From assembly GCA_026983895.1 (NCBI GenBank), contig JALSTF010000245.1, forward strand, positions 1 to 6,723: a stretch of 6,723 nt of DNA, given 5' to 3'. The position numbers and the translations under genes are program-made. Below the pieces are notes generated by a model. That model worked only from the letters and a program-made list of their open reading frames with translations, was not told where the DNA came from and made no database searches. This DNA is from Sulfurovum sp. Lineage in GTDB: Bacteria; Campylobacterota; Campylobacteria; Campylobacterales; Sulfurovaceae. This document shows, one piece after another, positions 1 through 6,252 of this stretch; the first letter of the stretch is position 1; each line of letters begins with the position of its first letter.

Positions 1-28
1 CATCTCTAAAAATAGGTGATACTCACAA
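1..28. repeat. Left outer inverted repeat (arm A)
   Basis: This is the reverse complement of 233-260 with 25 of 28 positions identical. The mismatches are 3/258, 10/251 and 18/243. Two of the three would be G·U pairs in a + strand RNA. Pairing is intact at base 1, so the repeat probably extends beyond the window. Confidence 0.8.
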
Positions 29-124
29 CATTTCCAGCTTTTGTCTAGGCTAGGCACTCTTTTGAAGGCCTAGCCGTAGCTAAGTCGAAAAAGAGTAACG
101 ACGCATAGGCGAAAGCTGGTAATG
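29..124. repeat. Side-branch hairpin (arm B) inside the palindromic element
   Basis: Bases 29-50 pair with 103-124: 18 of 22 are Watson-Crick pairs, two more (42/111 and 44/109) are G·U on the + strand, and 33/120 and 48/105 are mismatched. Inside, 56-63 (ACTCTTTT) is the perfect complement of 89-96. A competing perfect 8-bp hairpin, 48-55 (GGCTAGGC) with 68-75, cannot coexist with all of the above. A short CCC-AGA-GGG hairpin follows at 125-133. Confidence 0.65.
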
Positions 125-133
125 CCCAGAGGG

Positions 134-232
134 TGGGCTTTGCAAACGCAATCTTTCACAAGGTGCTTCCTTCATCTTAGCTATGGCCAAGACTTGAAAG
201 CCTCTTGCAAAATCTTACATTTGCAAAACCCA
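134..232. repeat. Inner long hairpin (arm C) of the palindromic element
   Basis: Bases 134-162 match the reverse complement of 204-232 at 22 of 29 positions, including an 8-base perfect block around TTTGCAAA (139-146). Most mismatches are C-to-T type, as expected from decay of an older palindrome. Weak pairing continues inward (165-168 with 198-201; TCTTAGC near 176-182 against GCCAAGA near 186-192). Confidence 0.65.
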
Positions 233-260
233 TTGTGAGTATTACCTATTATTAGAGGTG
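233..260. repeat. Right outer inverted repeat (arm A)
   Basis: This is the partner of 1-28. It is directly continuous with the right half of arm C (204-232), giving an unbroken 57-nt right arm, whereas the left arm is interrupted by the 29-133 side branch. The element boundary is likely at 260-263, just before TAAAG. Confidence 0.8.
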
Positions 261-280
261 CCCTAAAGAAAAATGTTCTA

Positions 281-309
281 GTCACAAGCTTATTTCGGTA
301 GAATATTAT
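281..309 (+). promoter_or_regulatory. Candidate sigma70 promoter of the ppiD-like–ftsA–ftsZ operon
   Basis: The -35 is GTCACA (281-286, 4 of 6 consensus) and the -10 is TATTAT (304-309, 5 of 6), with a 17-nt spacer. Transcription would start near 316, leaving a leader of about 25 nt that holds the ribosome site AGAAGG (324-329). An overlapping TAGAAT at 299-304 is an alternative -10, but it lacks a -35. The site lies about 20 bp past the end of the palindromic element. Confidence 0.5.
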
Positions 310-340
310 ACAAATTTTTCGGCAGAAGGTAGATGAAAAT

Positions 341-1816
341 ATGATTAGTTGGATGCAAAAACACAATAAATATCTCGTTTGGACCATATGGGTAGCGACG
401 ATCGCCTTTATCGGCGCAGGTTTCGTAGGATGGGGAACGTATGATTTCGGTTCCAAAGCAGGCAATATAGCCAAAGTGGGGAACATCGAGATCAAGCAGC
501 CTCAGCTCAACATGGTCTACAGCAATCTCTACAGTCGATACAATGAGATGATGCAGGGTAAACTGGATGAGAAAAAAGCAAAAGAGATGGGATTGGTGAA
601 ACAAGCGTTCGCTCAAATTGAAGTACAGGCCAAACTCCTTAATTTTGCACAGGATATGGGTATTATTGTCTCGGATAAAGAAGTAGCTGATGCTTTGGAA
701 AACATCAAAGGTTTTCAGAAAGACGGTACTTTCAACAAAGAGATATACCATGCCTATTTAAGAAGCCAGCGGCTCAAGGCCAAAACCTTTGAAGCGACGC
801 TCAGAGACGAACTCACGATCCAAAAGACCATGGCACTGCTCCATACCGATGCCCTGCCTCTGGAAATAGAGACTTTCTCCGCAGCAATGAATGCAGCGGA
901 CAAACTCAAATACAAAGTGCTCAGCAGCAAGGATATCAATGTCACGATCGATGACAATGCACTCAAAGCCTTCTGGAAATCCCAAAAAGAGAATTTCATG
1001 ACCCCGAGAATGTACAAACTCTCTATTGTCTGGACACCGACGGAAAATACAAAAGTGACAGACGAAGAGATCAAAACATTCTTTGATGCCAACTCCTTCA
1101 ACTACACCGATGCAAAAGGGAAACAGCTTCTTTTCAATGAAGCCAAAGCGAAAGCGGCAAAAGACCTGAAGATCAAAAAGAGCAAGAAAACAGCACAAAA
1201 AGCCTACATTGCATTCAAGAAAGGAAAACTTGAAAGTTCCGAAACGGTCACACTTCCTGCCAACGACAACACACTTTCCAAAGACCTCTGGGGAGATATT
1301 TTGGCAAAGAACAGCGGTGATATAGTGAAACCAAAAGTGGTCGGCAATCGCTATGCAACCGTGAAGATAGAAGCAGTGATCGAACCTGCACCCATGAGCT
1401 TTGATGAAGCAAAAGAAGAAGTGACCAGGCTTTATACCCAGCAGGCAAAGAAAAAAGCTTTGCAGGCACTTGCGGAAAAAACATTGAAAACACTCGATGA
1501 AAGCAATGCAACCGTGTCCGATTTTGTTACTTTAGAGAAAAATGACAACCTGAAACCGTTAAATTCAGCAGAAAGTTTACAATTTTTACAAAAACTCTTT
1601 ACATCTTTAAAAGAAAAAGGTATTATAAGCGTATCGGATAAAGCAGTAGTTTACAGAATTATGGAGCAAAAGTTCCTTGCGGCGGATGAGAACAAGACAG
1701 GATTTGTAAAACAAACTGTCAATCAGATAAAAAGCAGGACCTTTGAAGCGAACCTCATCAAGATGCTGGACAAAAAATATCCTACAGAAGTTTATATGAG
1801 AGGACTTACAAATTGA
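341..1816 (+). CDS. SurA_N/PpiD-like membrane-anchored periplasmic chaperone (peptidyl-prolyl isomerase family)
   Basis: This 491-residue protein is predicted to sit in the inner membrane facing the periplasm and to assist folding of exported proteins. Residues 1-10 are short and basic. Residues 11-31 form one hydrophobic segment ending GAGFVGWG, the usual start of Campylobacterota PpiD homologues, which supports the ATG at 341 (AGAAGG 11 nt upstream). Residues about 40-180 resemble a SurA_N/PpiD helical chaperone domain. Residues about 215-350 occupy the parvulin position. The end of that fold is visible (LWGDI at 316-320, GDIVKPKVVGNRYATVKIE at 326-344), but the usual active-site blocks are not, so isomerase activity is doubtful. 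A Lys-rich helical tail follows. The order with ftsA and ftsZ matches HP0977–HP0979 and Cj0694–Cj0696. Its stop overlaps the ftsA start. The orthology call is secure; catalysis is not. Confidence 0.85.
   Translation: MISWMQKHNKYLVWTIWVATIAFIGAGFVGWGTYDFGSKAGNIAKVGNIEIKQPQLNMVYSNLYSRYNEMMQGKLDEKKAKEMGLVKQAFAQIEVQAKLLNFAQDMGIIVSDKEVADALENIKGFQKDGTFNKEIYHAYLRSQRLKAKTFEATLRDELTIQKTMALLHTDALPLEIETFSAAMNAADKLKYKVLSSKDINVTIDDNALKAFWKSQKENFMTPRMYKLSIVWTPTENTKVTDEEIKTFFDANSFNYTDAKGKQLLFNEAKAKAAKDLKIKKSKKTAQKAYIAFKKGKLESSETVTLPANDNTLSKDLWGDILAKNSGDIVKPKVVGNRYATVKIEAVIEPAPMSFDEAKEEVTRLYTQQAKKKALQALAEKTLKTLDESNATVSDFVTLEKNDNLKPLNSAESLQFLQKLFTSLKEKGIISVSDKAVVYRIMEQKFLAADENKTGFVKQTVNQIKSRTFEANLIKMLDKKYPTEVYMRGLTN
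1598..1626 (+). promoter_or_regulatory. Candidate internal promoter for ftsA-ftsZ
   Basis: TTTACA (1598-1603, 5 of 6) and TATTAT (1621-1626, 5 of 6) are separated by exactly 17 nt. They sit in a patch (1561-1630) where I count 16 G or C in 70 bases, far below the surrounding gene. Transcription would begin near 1633, about 180 nt before ftsA. Confidence 0.45.
1798..1804 (+). promoter_or_regulatory. Ribosome binding site that fixes the ftsA TTG start
   Basis: GAGAGGA ends 8 nt before TTG at 1813. It lies inside the last codons of the upstream gene, so ftsA translation is probably coupled to it. Confidence 0.7.
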
Positions 1817-3192
1817 GTGATACGATTTTAGCTATAGATATCGGTTCAACAAAAGTATGTGCAATCATAGCTGAAATTGATGACGCAGGGAAACTTCAGG
1901 TACAGGGCCATGGGATAGCCAAGTCCCAGGGTATCAAAAAGGGTGCCATCACCAATATCGAACTTGCTTCGCGTGCCATCAAAAAAGCTATCAATGATGC
2001 AAAACGCATTGCAGGAAGCAATATCACTTCAGCGACAGTCTCCATTTCCAATGCCTATGCAAAGAGCCTGAACTCAACAGGTATTGTCAACATCCCCCAT
2101 AAAGATATTTCCATCAAGGAGATAAACCGGGTCATGCAGACAGCTCTGTACAATGCCAATGTTCCCAACGAATATGAAGTGGTCCATGTGCTGCCCTACA
2201 ATTTCAGAGTGGATGATCAGGATTTCATAGAGGACCCCTACGGTATGAATGCCAGCCGTATGGAAGTTGATGTCAATATCATTATGACACAGAAATCCAA
2301 CCTTTCCAACCTTAAAAAATCCGTACGTTCCGCAGGCGTGGAGATTGACGGTATCGTTCTGAGCGGTTATGCTTCCGCTATTGCGACCATGGATGAGGAT
2401 GAGAAAGAGCTTGGCGTTGCAGTGATCGACCTGGGCGGTCAGACAAGCAACCTCGTTGTCCATGTCGGCAACTCCATCCGCTACAATGATTTCCTCGGTG
2501 TAGGTTCCAACCATATTACCAACGACCTTTCCATGGCATTGCATACACCGCTTCAGATCGCGGAAAATGTCAAGATACGTCACGGGAATCTTGTCGAAAC
2601 AAGCAATGAGGTCATTGAACTTCCTATCATAGGAGATGAGGAGAACCGTAACGGTGTCTCTCTCGAGATCGTCCACTCAGTGATCTTCGCACGTGTCGAG
2701 GAAGCCCTGATGATCCTTGCCAAATCACTCGACAAATCTGCACTTAAAGAACAGATCGGTGCAGGTATCATTCTTACAGGGGGCATGACCAAACTCAAAG
2801 GTATCAGAGAGTTGGCACAATCCATCTTCCCTGCGCTTCCGGTACGTATAGGAAAACCCAGAGAGATAGATGGTCTCTTCGATGAGCTGAAAGATCCGGC
2901 TTATGCTACCGTCATTGGCCTGCTCCTCTACAAAGCGGGGGAGCACACACAATACGAGATCGATTTCCAACAGCAGCTTCTGCATTCCAAAGATGTCCGG
3001 ACGGATGATCTTGGGGATATCAAGATCGACAATACAGTCAAAGATACTGTCACCCAGCGTGAAAAGGAAAAGCATCATCAAGAAGACACCGAAAAGACAG
3101 AGAACATCATTTTTGATGATCTGCCGGATCTCGGGGCCGATAAACAAAATCCGATCAAAAAGCTGACCAACTGGGCCAAACAGCTTTTTTAA
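1813..3192 (+). CDS. ftsA: Cell division protein FtsA
   Basis: This actin-like ATPase tethers FtsZ filaments to the inner membrane and recruits later divisome proteins. It has 459 residues (E. coli FtsA has about 420). The phosphate-1 motif DIGSTKVCAIIAE is at 9-21, the FtsA-specific 1C domain at roughly 84-162, the phosphate-2 motif VIDLGGQTSNLVV at 204-216, and the adenosine motif GIILTGGMTKLKG at 318-330. The extra length is a charged, probably disordered linker at about 376-444. The last 14 residues (NPIKKLTNWAKQLF) look like the amphipathic membrane-targeting helix. The start is TTG: it has a well-spaced ribosome site, the phosphate-1 motif begins at residue 9, and the next Met is at residue 108. 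The start overlaps the previous stop as TTGA. The ftsZ gene follows 26 nt later. Confidence 0.97.
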   Translation: MSDTILAIDIGSTKVCAIIAEIDDAGKLQVQGHGIAKSQGIKKGAITNIELASRAIKKAINDAKRIAGSNITSATVSISNAYAKSLNSTGIVNIPHKDISIKEINRVMQTALYNANVPNEYEVVHVLPYNFRVDDQDFIEDPYGMNASRMEVDVNIIMTQKSNLSNLKKSVRSAGVEIDGIVLSGYASAIATMDEDEKELGVAVIDLGGQTSNLVVHVGNSIRYNDFLGVGSNHITNDLSMALHTPLQIAENVKIRHGNLVETSNEVIELPIIGDEENRNGVSLEIVHSVIFARVEEALMILAKSLDKSALKEQIGAGIILTGGMTKLKGIRELAQSIFPALPVRIGKPREIDGLFDELKDPAYATVIGLLLYKAGEHTQYEIDFQQQLLHSKDVRTDDLGDIKIDNTVKDTVTQREKEKHHQEDTEKTENIIFDDLPDLGADKQNPIKKLTNWAKQLF

Positions 3193-3204
3193 GATATATC
3201 AACT

Positions 3205-3213
3205 AAAGGGAGG
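3205..3213 (+). promoter_or_regulatory. Strong ribosome binding site of ftsZ
   Basis: AAAGGGAGG lies 5 nt before the ATG at 3219, inside the 26-nt gap after ftsA. It is much closer to consensus than the sites of the other genes here, fitting the need for FtsZ in excess of FtsA. Confidence 0.8.
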
Positions 3214-3218
3214 AAAAA

Positions 3219-4379
3219 ATGGAAGAGTTCGAAATAAGTGTCGTTGAGACGAAATGCCATACAAATGGAGCAAAAATAAAAGCAATCGGTGTCGGAGGCG
3301 GCGGCGGGAATATGATCAACCATATGATACAGGAAGGTATCAACAGTATTGACCTTATCGTTGCCAATACGGATGCACAGGCGCTTGACAGTTCACTGGC
3401 ACCCTATAAAATGCAGCTGGGCCTGAATGCCACCAGAGGACTGGGGGCCGGGATGGTACCTGAAAAAGGAAGAGAAGCTGCACTTGAAAGCTTCGAAGAC
3501 ATCAAAACAATGCTCGAAGGTTCTGATATCGTTTTCATTTCTGCCGGACTGGGCGGTGGTACGGGAACAGGTGCAGCACCGATCATGGCACAGGCAGCCA
3601 AAGAGGTAGGTGCATTGACCGTCTCCATCGTGACAAGCCCATTCAAGTTTGAAGGCAGAAAGAGGACCAAACTTGCAAAAGAAGGCCTCGAAGAACTTAA
3701 AAGAGAGAGTGATTCCATCATTGTCGTACCCAACGAAAAACTTCTCTCTATCGTTGAGAAGAACCTTGGGATCAAAGAAAGTTTCAGAATGGTCGATGAC
3801 ATTCTTGCCCAGGCTGTTGGCGGAATATCAAAAGTAATCCTTTCACACGGAGACAATGACATCAACCTTGACTTTGCCGATGTAAAAACAGTCATGGGTC
3901 ACAGAGGTCTTGCACTGATGGGCACAGGATACAGCAGTGGAGCAAGTGCTGCCTACGATGCCGCAAAAATGGCCATCGAGTCTCCACTGCTTGACAACAT
4001 TTCTATTGATGGTGCCATGGGTGTACTTGTACACTTCGATATCCACCCTGACTATCCGCTCAATGGGATCAGCGAAGCCATGGATATCATCTATGACAGT
4101 GCCGATGAAGATGCCGATGTGATCTTCGGTACGACAACGACCACCAATATGGAGATCGATGAAGTACGTATCACCATCGTTGCAACAGGATTTGAGGACA
4201 AAAGTACAGTTCCTGAATCCAAGCCTGTAAAAACACAAGTGCAAAAGACACTCTTAAGCGATACTGCGACAGCGACACTCAATACCTTTGGCGGGAAAAG
4301 AATGGTAGTAGGCCAGGACTATACAGAAAATGAAGACATTCTCGATGTTCCCACTTTCCTTAGAAAGCAGATGGATTAA
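3219..4379 (+). CDS. ftsZ: Cell division protein FtsZ (tubulin-like GTPase)
   Basis: FtsZ polymerises with GTP at midcell to form the cytokinetic ring. The 386-residue length is normal. The N-terminal nucleotide loop GVGGGGGN is at 24-31, a GLGAG-type loop at 74-78, the tubulin signature GGGTGTG at 112-118, and the T7 loop NLDFADVK at 216-223. D218 and D221 there correspond to the acidic residues that complete the GTPase site of the neighbouring subunit. The C-terminal domain runs to about residue 325, followed by a short linker of some 48 residues and the conserved tail peptide ILDVPTFLRKQMD (374-386), which binds FtsA and other partners. It is the last gene of the operon, and a terminator follows its stop by 33 nt. 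No residue expected for activity is missing. Confidence 0.98.
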   Translation: MEEFEISVVETKCHTNGAKIKAIGVGGGGGNMINHMIQEGINSIDLIVANTDAQALDSSLAPYKMQLGLNATRGLGAGMVPEKGREAALESFEDIKTMLEGSDIVFISAGLGGGTGTGAAPIMAQAAKEVGALTVSIVTSPFKFEGRKRTKLAKEGLEELKRESDSIIVVPNEKLLSIVEKNLGIKESFRMVDDILAQAVGGISKVILSHGDNDINLDFADVKTVMGHRGLALMGTGYSSGASAAYDAAKMAIESPLLDNISIDGAMGVLVHFDIHPDYPLNGISEAMDIIYDSADEDADVIFGTTTTTNMEIDEVRITIVATGFEDKSTVPESKPVKTQVQKTLLSDTATATLNTFGGKRMVVGQDYTENEDILDVPTFLRKQMD

Positions 4380-4412
4380 AAAAGATCCATACGCTTCTGT
4401 TCCACCCTTGAC

Positions 4413-4451
4413 AAACAGAGAAACACTTCCCTCTCTGTTTAACTTTTTTTT
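4413..4451 (+). terminator. Rho-independent terminator after ftsZ
   Basis: AAACAGAGA (4413-4421) and TCTCTGTTT (4432-4440) form a perfect 9-bp stem with a 10-nt loop. Eight T (4444-4451) follow after AAC. Only three of nine pairs are G-C, so strength is moderate. On the other strand no T-run follows, so it acts in the + direction only. Confidence 0.75.
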
Positions 4452-4459
4452 GCTATGAT
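4444..4459 (+). promoter_or_regulatory. Extended -10 promoter of the lipoprotein operon
   Basis: TGCTATGAT (4451-4459) is an extended -10 (TGn + TATGAT, 5 of 6), directly preceded by a T-tract (4444-4450) and with no usable -35. This is the style described for Campylobacter/Helicobacter sigma70 promoters. Transcription near 4466 would give a leader of about 27 nt containing the site TTTAGGA (4478-4484), 8 nt before the ATG at 4493. Confidence 0.6.
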
Positions 4460-4492
4460 TACTCTCCAATTATTCTCTTTAGGACATACATT

Positions 4493-5071
4493 ATGAAATA
4501 TATCAAAACACTCTCTACAGTCGCCGCAGCAACCGGTTTGGGAGCCTTGCTTGCCAGCGGTCTTGCAGGCTGTACCAGCAGCAGCACACAGCAGGAACAG
4601 CAAAAACCCAAAGGGGCATTCGTCATCATAGAAGAGACCGCACCGGGAAAATACAAGATCAAAGATGAATTTCCTGCAGACGAGACCCGTATCGTACTCA
4701 AGCAGCTTGACGGCAAAGAACGTGTCCTCACCAAAGAAGAGATGGACAAACTGGTCAAAGAAGAAGCAGCCAGGATAGATGACGGCACTTCTCCGCTGAC
4801 ACAGAAAAATCCGGATGTATCGCAGGGAATGGGTCTGGGTTCCGTACTTCTCTCCAGTATTGCCGGTGCAATGATCGGCTCCTGGATAGGGAACAAACTT
4901 TTCGGGAACCAGAACTACCAGAACAACCGAAAAGCCGGCTACAAGTCACCGCAAACGTACCAAAAAAGTAAAAAGAGCTTCAGCAAACCCAGAAAAGCGA
5001 CCACCAAACGAAGCGGGTTCTTCGGCGGTAAAAAGTCCTCTTCAAGAAGCGGCGGCTTCTTCGGCGGCTGA
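4493..5071 (+). CDS. UPF0323 family lipoprotein, function unknown
   Basis: This 192-residue protein resembles the UPF0323 lipoproteins of Campylobacterota (Cj0371, HP0232), as recalled from the family's sequence pattern. The signal peptide spans residues 1-26 and ends in the lipobox LAGC with the lipidated Cys at 27. Residue +2 is Thr, so the E. coli Asp+2 rule does not predict inner-membrane retention. A compact charged region (about 40-92) with ETRIVLKQLDGKERVLTKEE is the family core. A hydrophobic, glycine-rich stretch at 112-133 contains a GxxxGxxxG glycine zipper (G125, G129, G133), which could pack in or across a membrane. The tail (about 139-192) is basic and ends in two SG(G)FFGG repeats. 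It starts a new operon after the ftsZ terminator, and its TGA overlaps the next ATG by one base. No biochemical role is known to me. Confidence 0.88.
   Translation: MKYIKTLSTVAAATGLGALLASGLAGCTSSSTQQEQQKPKGAFVIIEETAPGKYKIKDEFPADETRIVLKQLDGKERVLTKEEMDKLVKEEAARIDDGTSPLTQKNPDVSQGMGLGSVLLSSIAGAMIGSWIGNKLFGNQNYQNNRKAGYKSPQTYQKSKKSFSKPRKATTKRSGFFGGKKSSSRSGGFFGG
5011..5067 (+). repeat. Short in-frame direct repeat encoding SG(G)FFGG
   Basis: AAGCGGGTTCTTCGGCGG (5011-5028) recurs with a 3-base insertion at 5047-5067. The two copies encode SGFFGG and SGGFFGG at the C-terminus of the lipoprotein, separated by a Lys/Ser-rich spacer. Confidence 0.7.
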
Positions 5072-6252
5072 TGATGGTACGACTGAAAAAGCTTCAGCCG
5101 CTTGATACCGGCTACCTTGAAACACTTGGGTTTGTCTGGCACACTGACCATGACGATACCCCCTATATCGCTGATGAACTGGTCATTGTCAGCGAAGCGG
5201 AGGCAGAAGCCTATTATGAAGCGGCCAATACACTTTACGATATGTTCGTGGAAGCAGGCGAATATGTTATAGAACACAATCTTTTTCATGAAATAGGCAT
5301 TCCTTTCAACCTTATTGAAGTCATTAAAGAGTCATGGGAGAACGATGTACACTGGCATCTTTATGGCCGTTTCGATCTTGCAGGCGGTATTGACGGCAAA
5401 CCGATAAAACTTCTTGAATTCAACGCCGATACCCCAACGGCGCTTTTTGAGACCGCCATCATCCAATGGGCCATGCTCAAACGCAACGATATGGAGGAGA
5501 ACGCGCAGTTCAACGGACTCTATGAGGCACTGCTTGAAAACTTCAAGCGCCTTGTCACTCTCGATGAGGATGTTTCCGATTTTGAAAGCCGCTATGAGGG
5601 ATGGAAATTCCTTTTCACTTCCATCAAAGGCAATGCTGAAGAGGAAAACACAGTCAGACTGCTTCAGCACATCGCTTCGGAAGCAGGCTATATCACGGAG
5701 TTTGCCTACATAGACGAGATCGAATTCTCCGCTGAAGATGGCATCGAATACAAGAGCCAACCCTATGAACTCTGGTTCAAACTGATCCCCTGGGAAGATA
5801 TTGCCCTGGAGGAATCGGACCTTGCCATGCTGTTGACACAGATCATCAAAAATCAAAAAGCGATCATCTTCAACCCCGCCTACACCCTGCTCTTTCAGAG
5901 TAAAGGCATACTCAAGATACTCTGGGACCTCTACCCGGAACACCCTCTTCTTCTTGAAACCGCTTTCGATCCTCTGGCTTTAGGGAAACAGGTGCAAAAA
6001 CCCGTCTTCGGGCGGGAAGGAGAGAGTATACGCATCCTCGATGAAACAGGTGCAGTCATAGAAGGTCAGGAAGGCGACTATGACAATCATACGATGATCT
6101 TTCAGGAATACACAGAGCTACCCGTTGACAGTAAAGGAAACAGCTATCAGGCCGGCGTTTTCTATGTCTACGAAGCATGTGCGTTGGGCTATCGCAGAGG
6201 CGGAAAGATACTGGACAACATGTCCAAATTCGTGGGGCATATTGTAGAGTAG
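5071..6252 (+). CDS. Glutathionylspermidine synthase family protein (YgiC/YjfC-type ATP-grasp ligase)
   Basis: This 393-residue protein has the length of a stand-alone GspS synthetase domain like E. coli YgiC/YjfC. The amidase half of bifunctional GspS is absent. ATP-grasp hallmarks: GRFD (99-102) and LEFNADTP (115-122), where R100, D102, E116 and N118 should match the substrate- and Mg-binding residues of GspS; SKGILKILWDLYPEHP (277-292) and KPVFGREG (310-317), with lysines K278 and K310 probably contacting ATP; and a family-typical end, EACALGYRRGG (368-378), SKFVGH (385-390). It should form an amide bond using ATP, but YgiC/YjfC do not clearly make glutathionylspermidine and the substrate is unknown. 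The start is ATG 5071, overlapping the upstream TGA by one base, or ATG 5074. Neither has a good ribosome site, so reinitiation after the lipoprotein gene is likely. The same pairing occurs in Campylobacter (Cj0371–Cj0372). Confidence 0.9.
   Translation: MMVRLKKLQPLDTGYLETLGFVWHTDHDDTPYIADELVIVSEAEAEAYYEAANTLYDMFVEAGEYVIEHNLFHEIGIPFNLIEVIKESWENDVHWHLYGRFDLAGGIDGKPIKLLEFNADTPTALFETAIIQWAMLKRNDMEENAQFNGLYEALLENFKRLVTLDEDVSDFESRYEGWKFLFTSIKGNAEEENTVRLLQHIASEAGYITEFAYIDEIEFSAEDGIEYKSQPYELWFKLIPWEDIALEESDLAMLLTQIIKNQKAIIFNPAYTLLFQSKGILKILWDLYPEHPLLLETAFDPLALGKQVQKPVFGREGESIRILDETGAVIEGQEGDYDNHTMIFQEYTELPVDSKGNSYQAGVFYVYEACALGYRRGGKILDNMSKFVGHIVE

Larger units (their letters stand above)
1..263. 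mobile_element. MITE-like palindromic element, non-coding, probably continuing past the left edge
   Basis: No convincing gene is present. Almost the whole stretch can be drawn as nested inverted repeats. The outer arm pairs 1-28 with 233-260 (25 of 28 positions). Directly inside it sit a side arm (29-50 with 103-124) and a second main arm (134-162 with 204-232), so the junctions at 28/29 and 232/233 leave no gap. Terminal inverted repeats, small size and lack of coding capacity fit a miniature inverted-repeat transposable element. The right terminus, read inward, begins near GGGCACCTCTAATAAT if the three C at 261-263 belong to it. The matching left bases would lie before the window, so neither the left end nor a target duplication can be checked. 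An IS5-family parent is a guess from terminus style only. A structured non-coding RNA or a chromosomal repeat family is the alternative. Confidence 0.5.

Noticed and set aside
1..263. CRISPR array, tRNA or retron RNA
   Set aside because: There are no regularly spaced direct repeats, no tRNA cloverleaf with the invariant bases, and no reverse transcriptase in the window.
181..495. 104-codon - strand frame running from the palindromic element into the first gene
   Set aside because: It crosses the operon promoter and the start of a solid gene on the other strand, and shows no transposase or other recognisable motif.
2074..2676. 200-codon open frame on the - strand opposite ftsA
   Set aside because: It lies wholly inside a clear ftsA and its translation resembles no family I know. 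It is explained by codon bias of the real gene.
3404..3895. 163-codon open frame on the - strand opposite ftsZ
   Set aside because: It is opposite the most conserved part of ftsZ, and its Ser/Pro/Leu-rich translation is typical of a shadow frame.
4408..4413. Perfect -35 hexamer TTGACA
   Set aside because: The nearest good -10 (4454-4459) is 40 nt away, and nothing TATAAT-like sits 16-18 nt downstream. It overlaps the terminator stem by chance.
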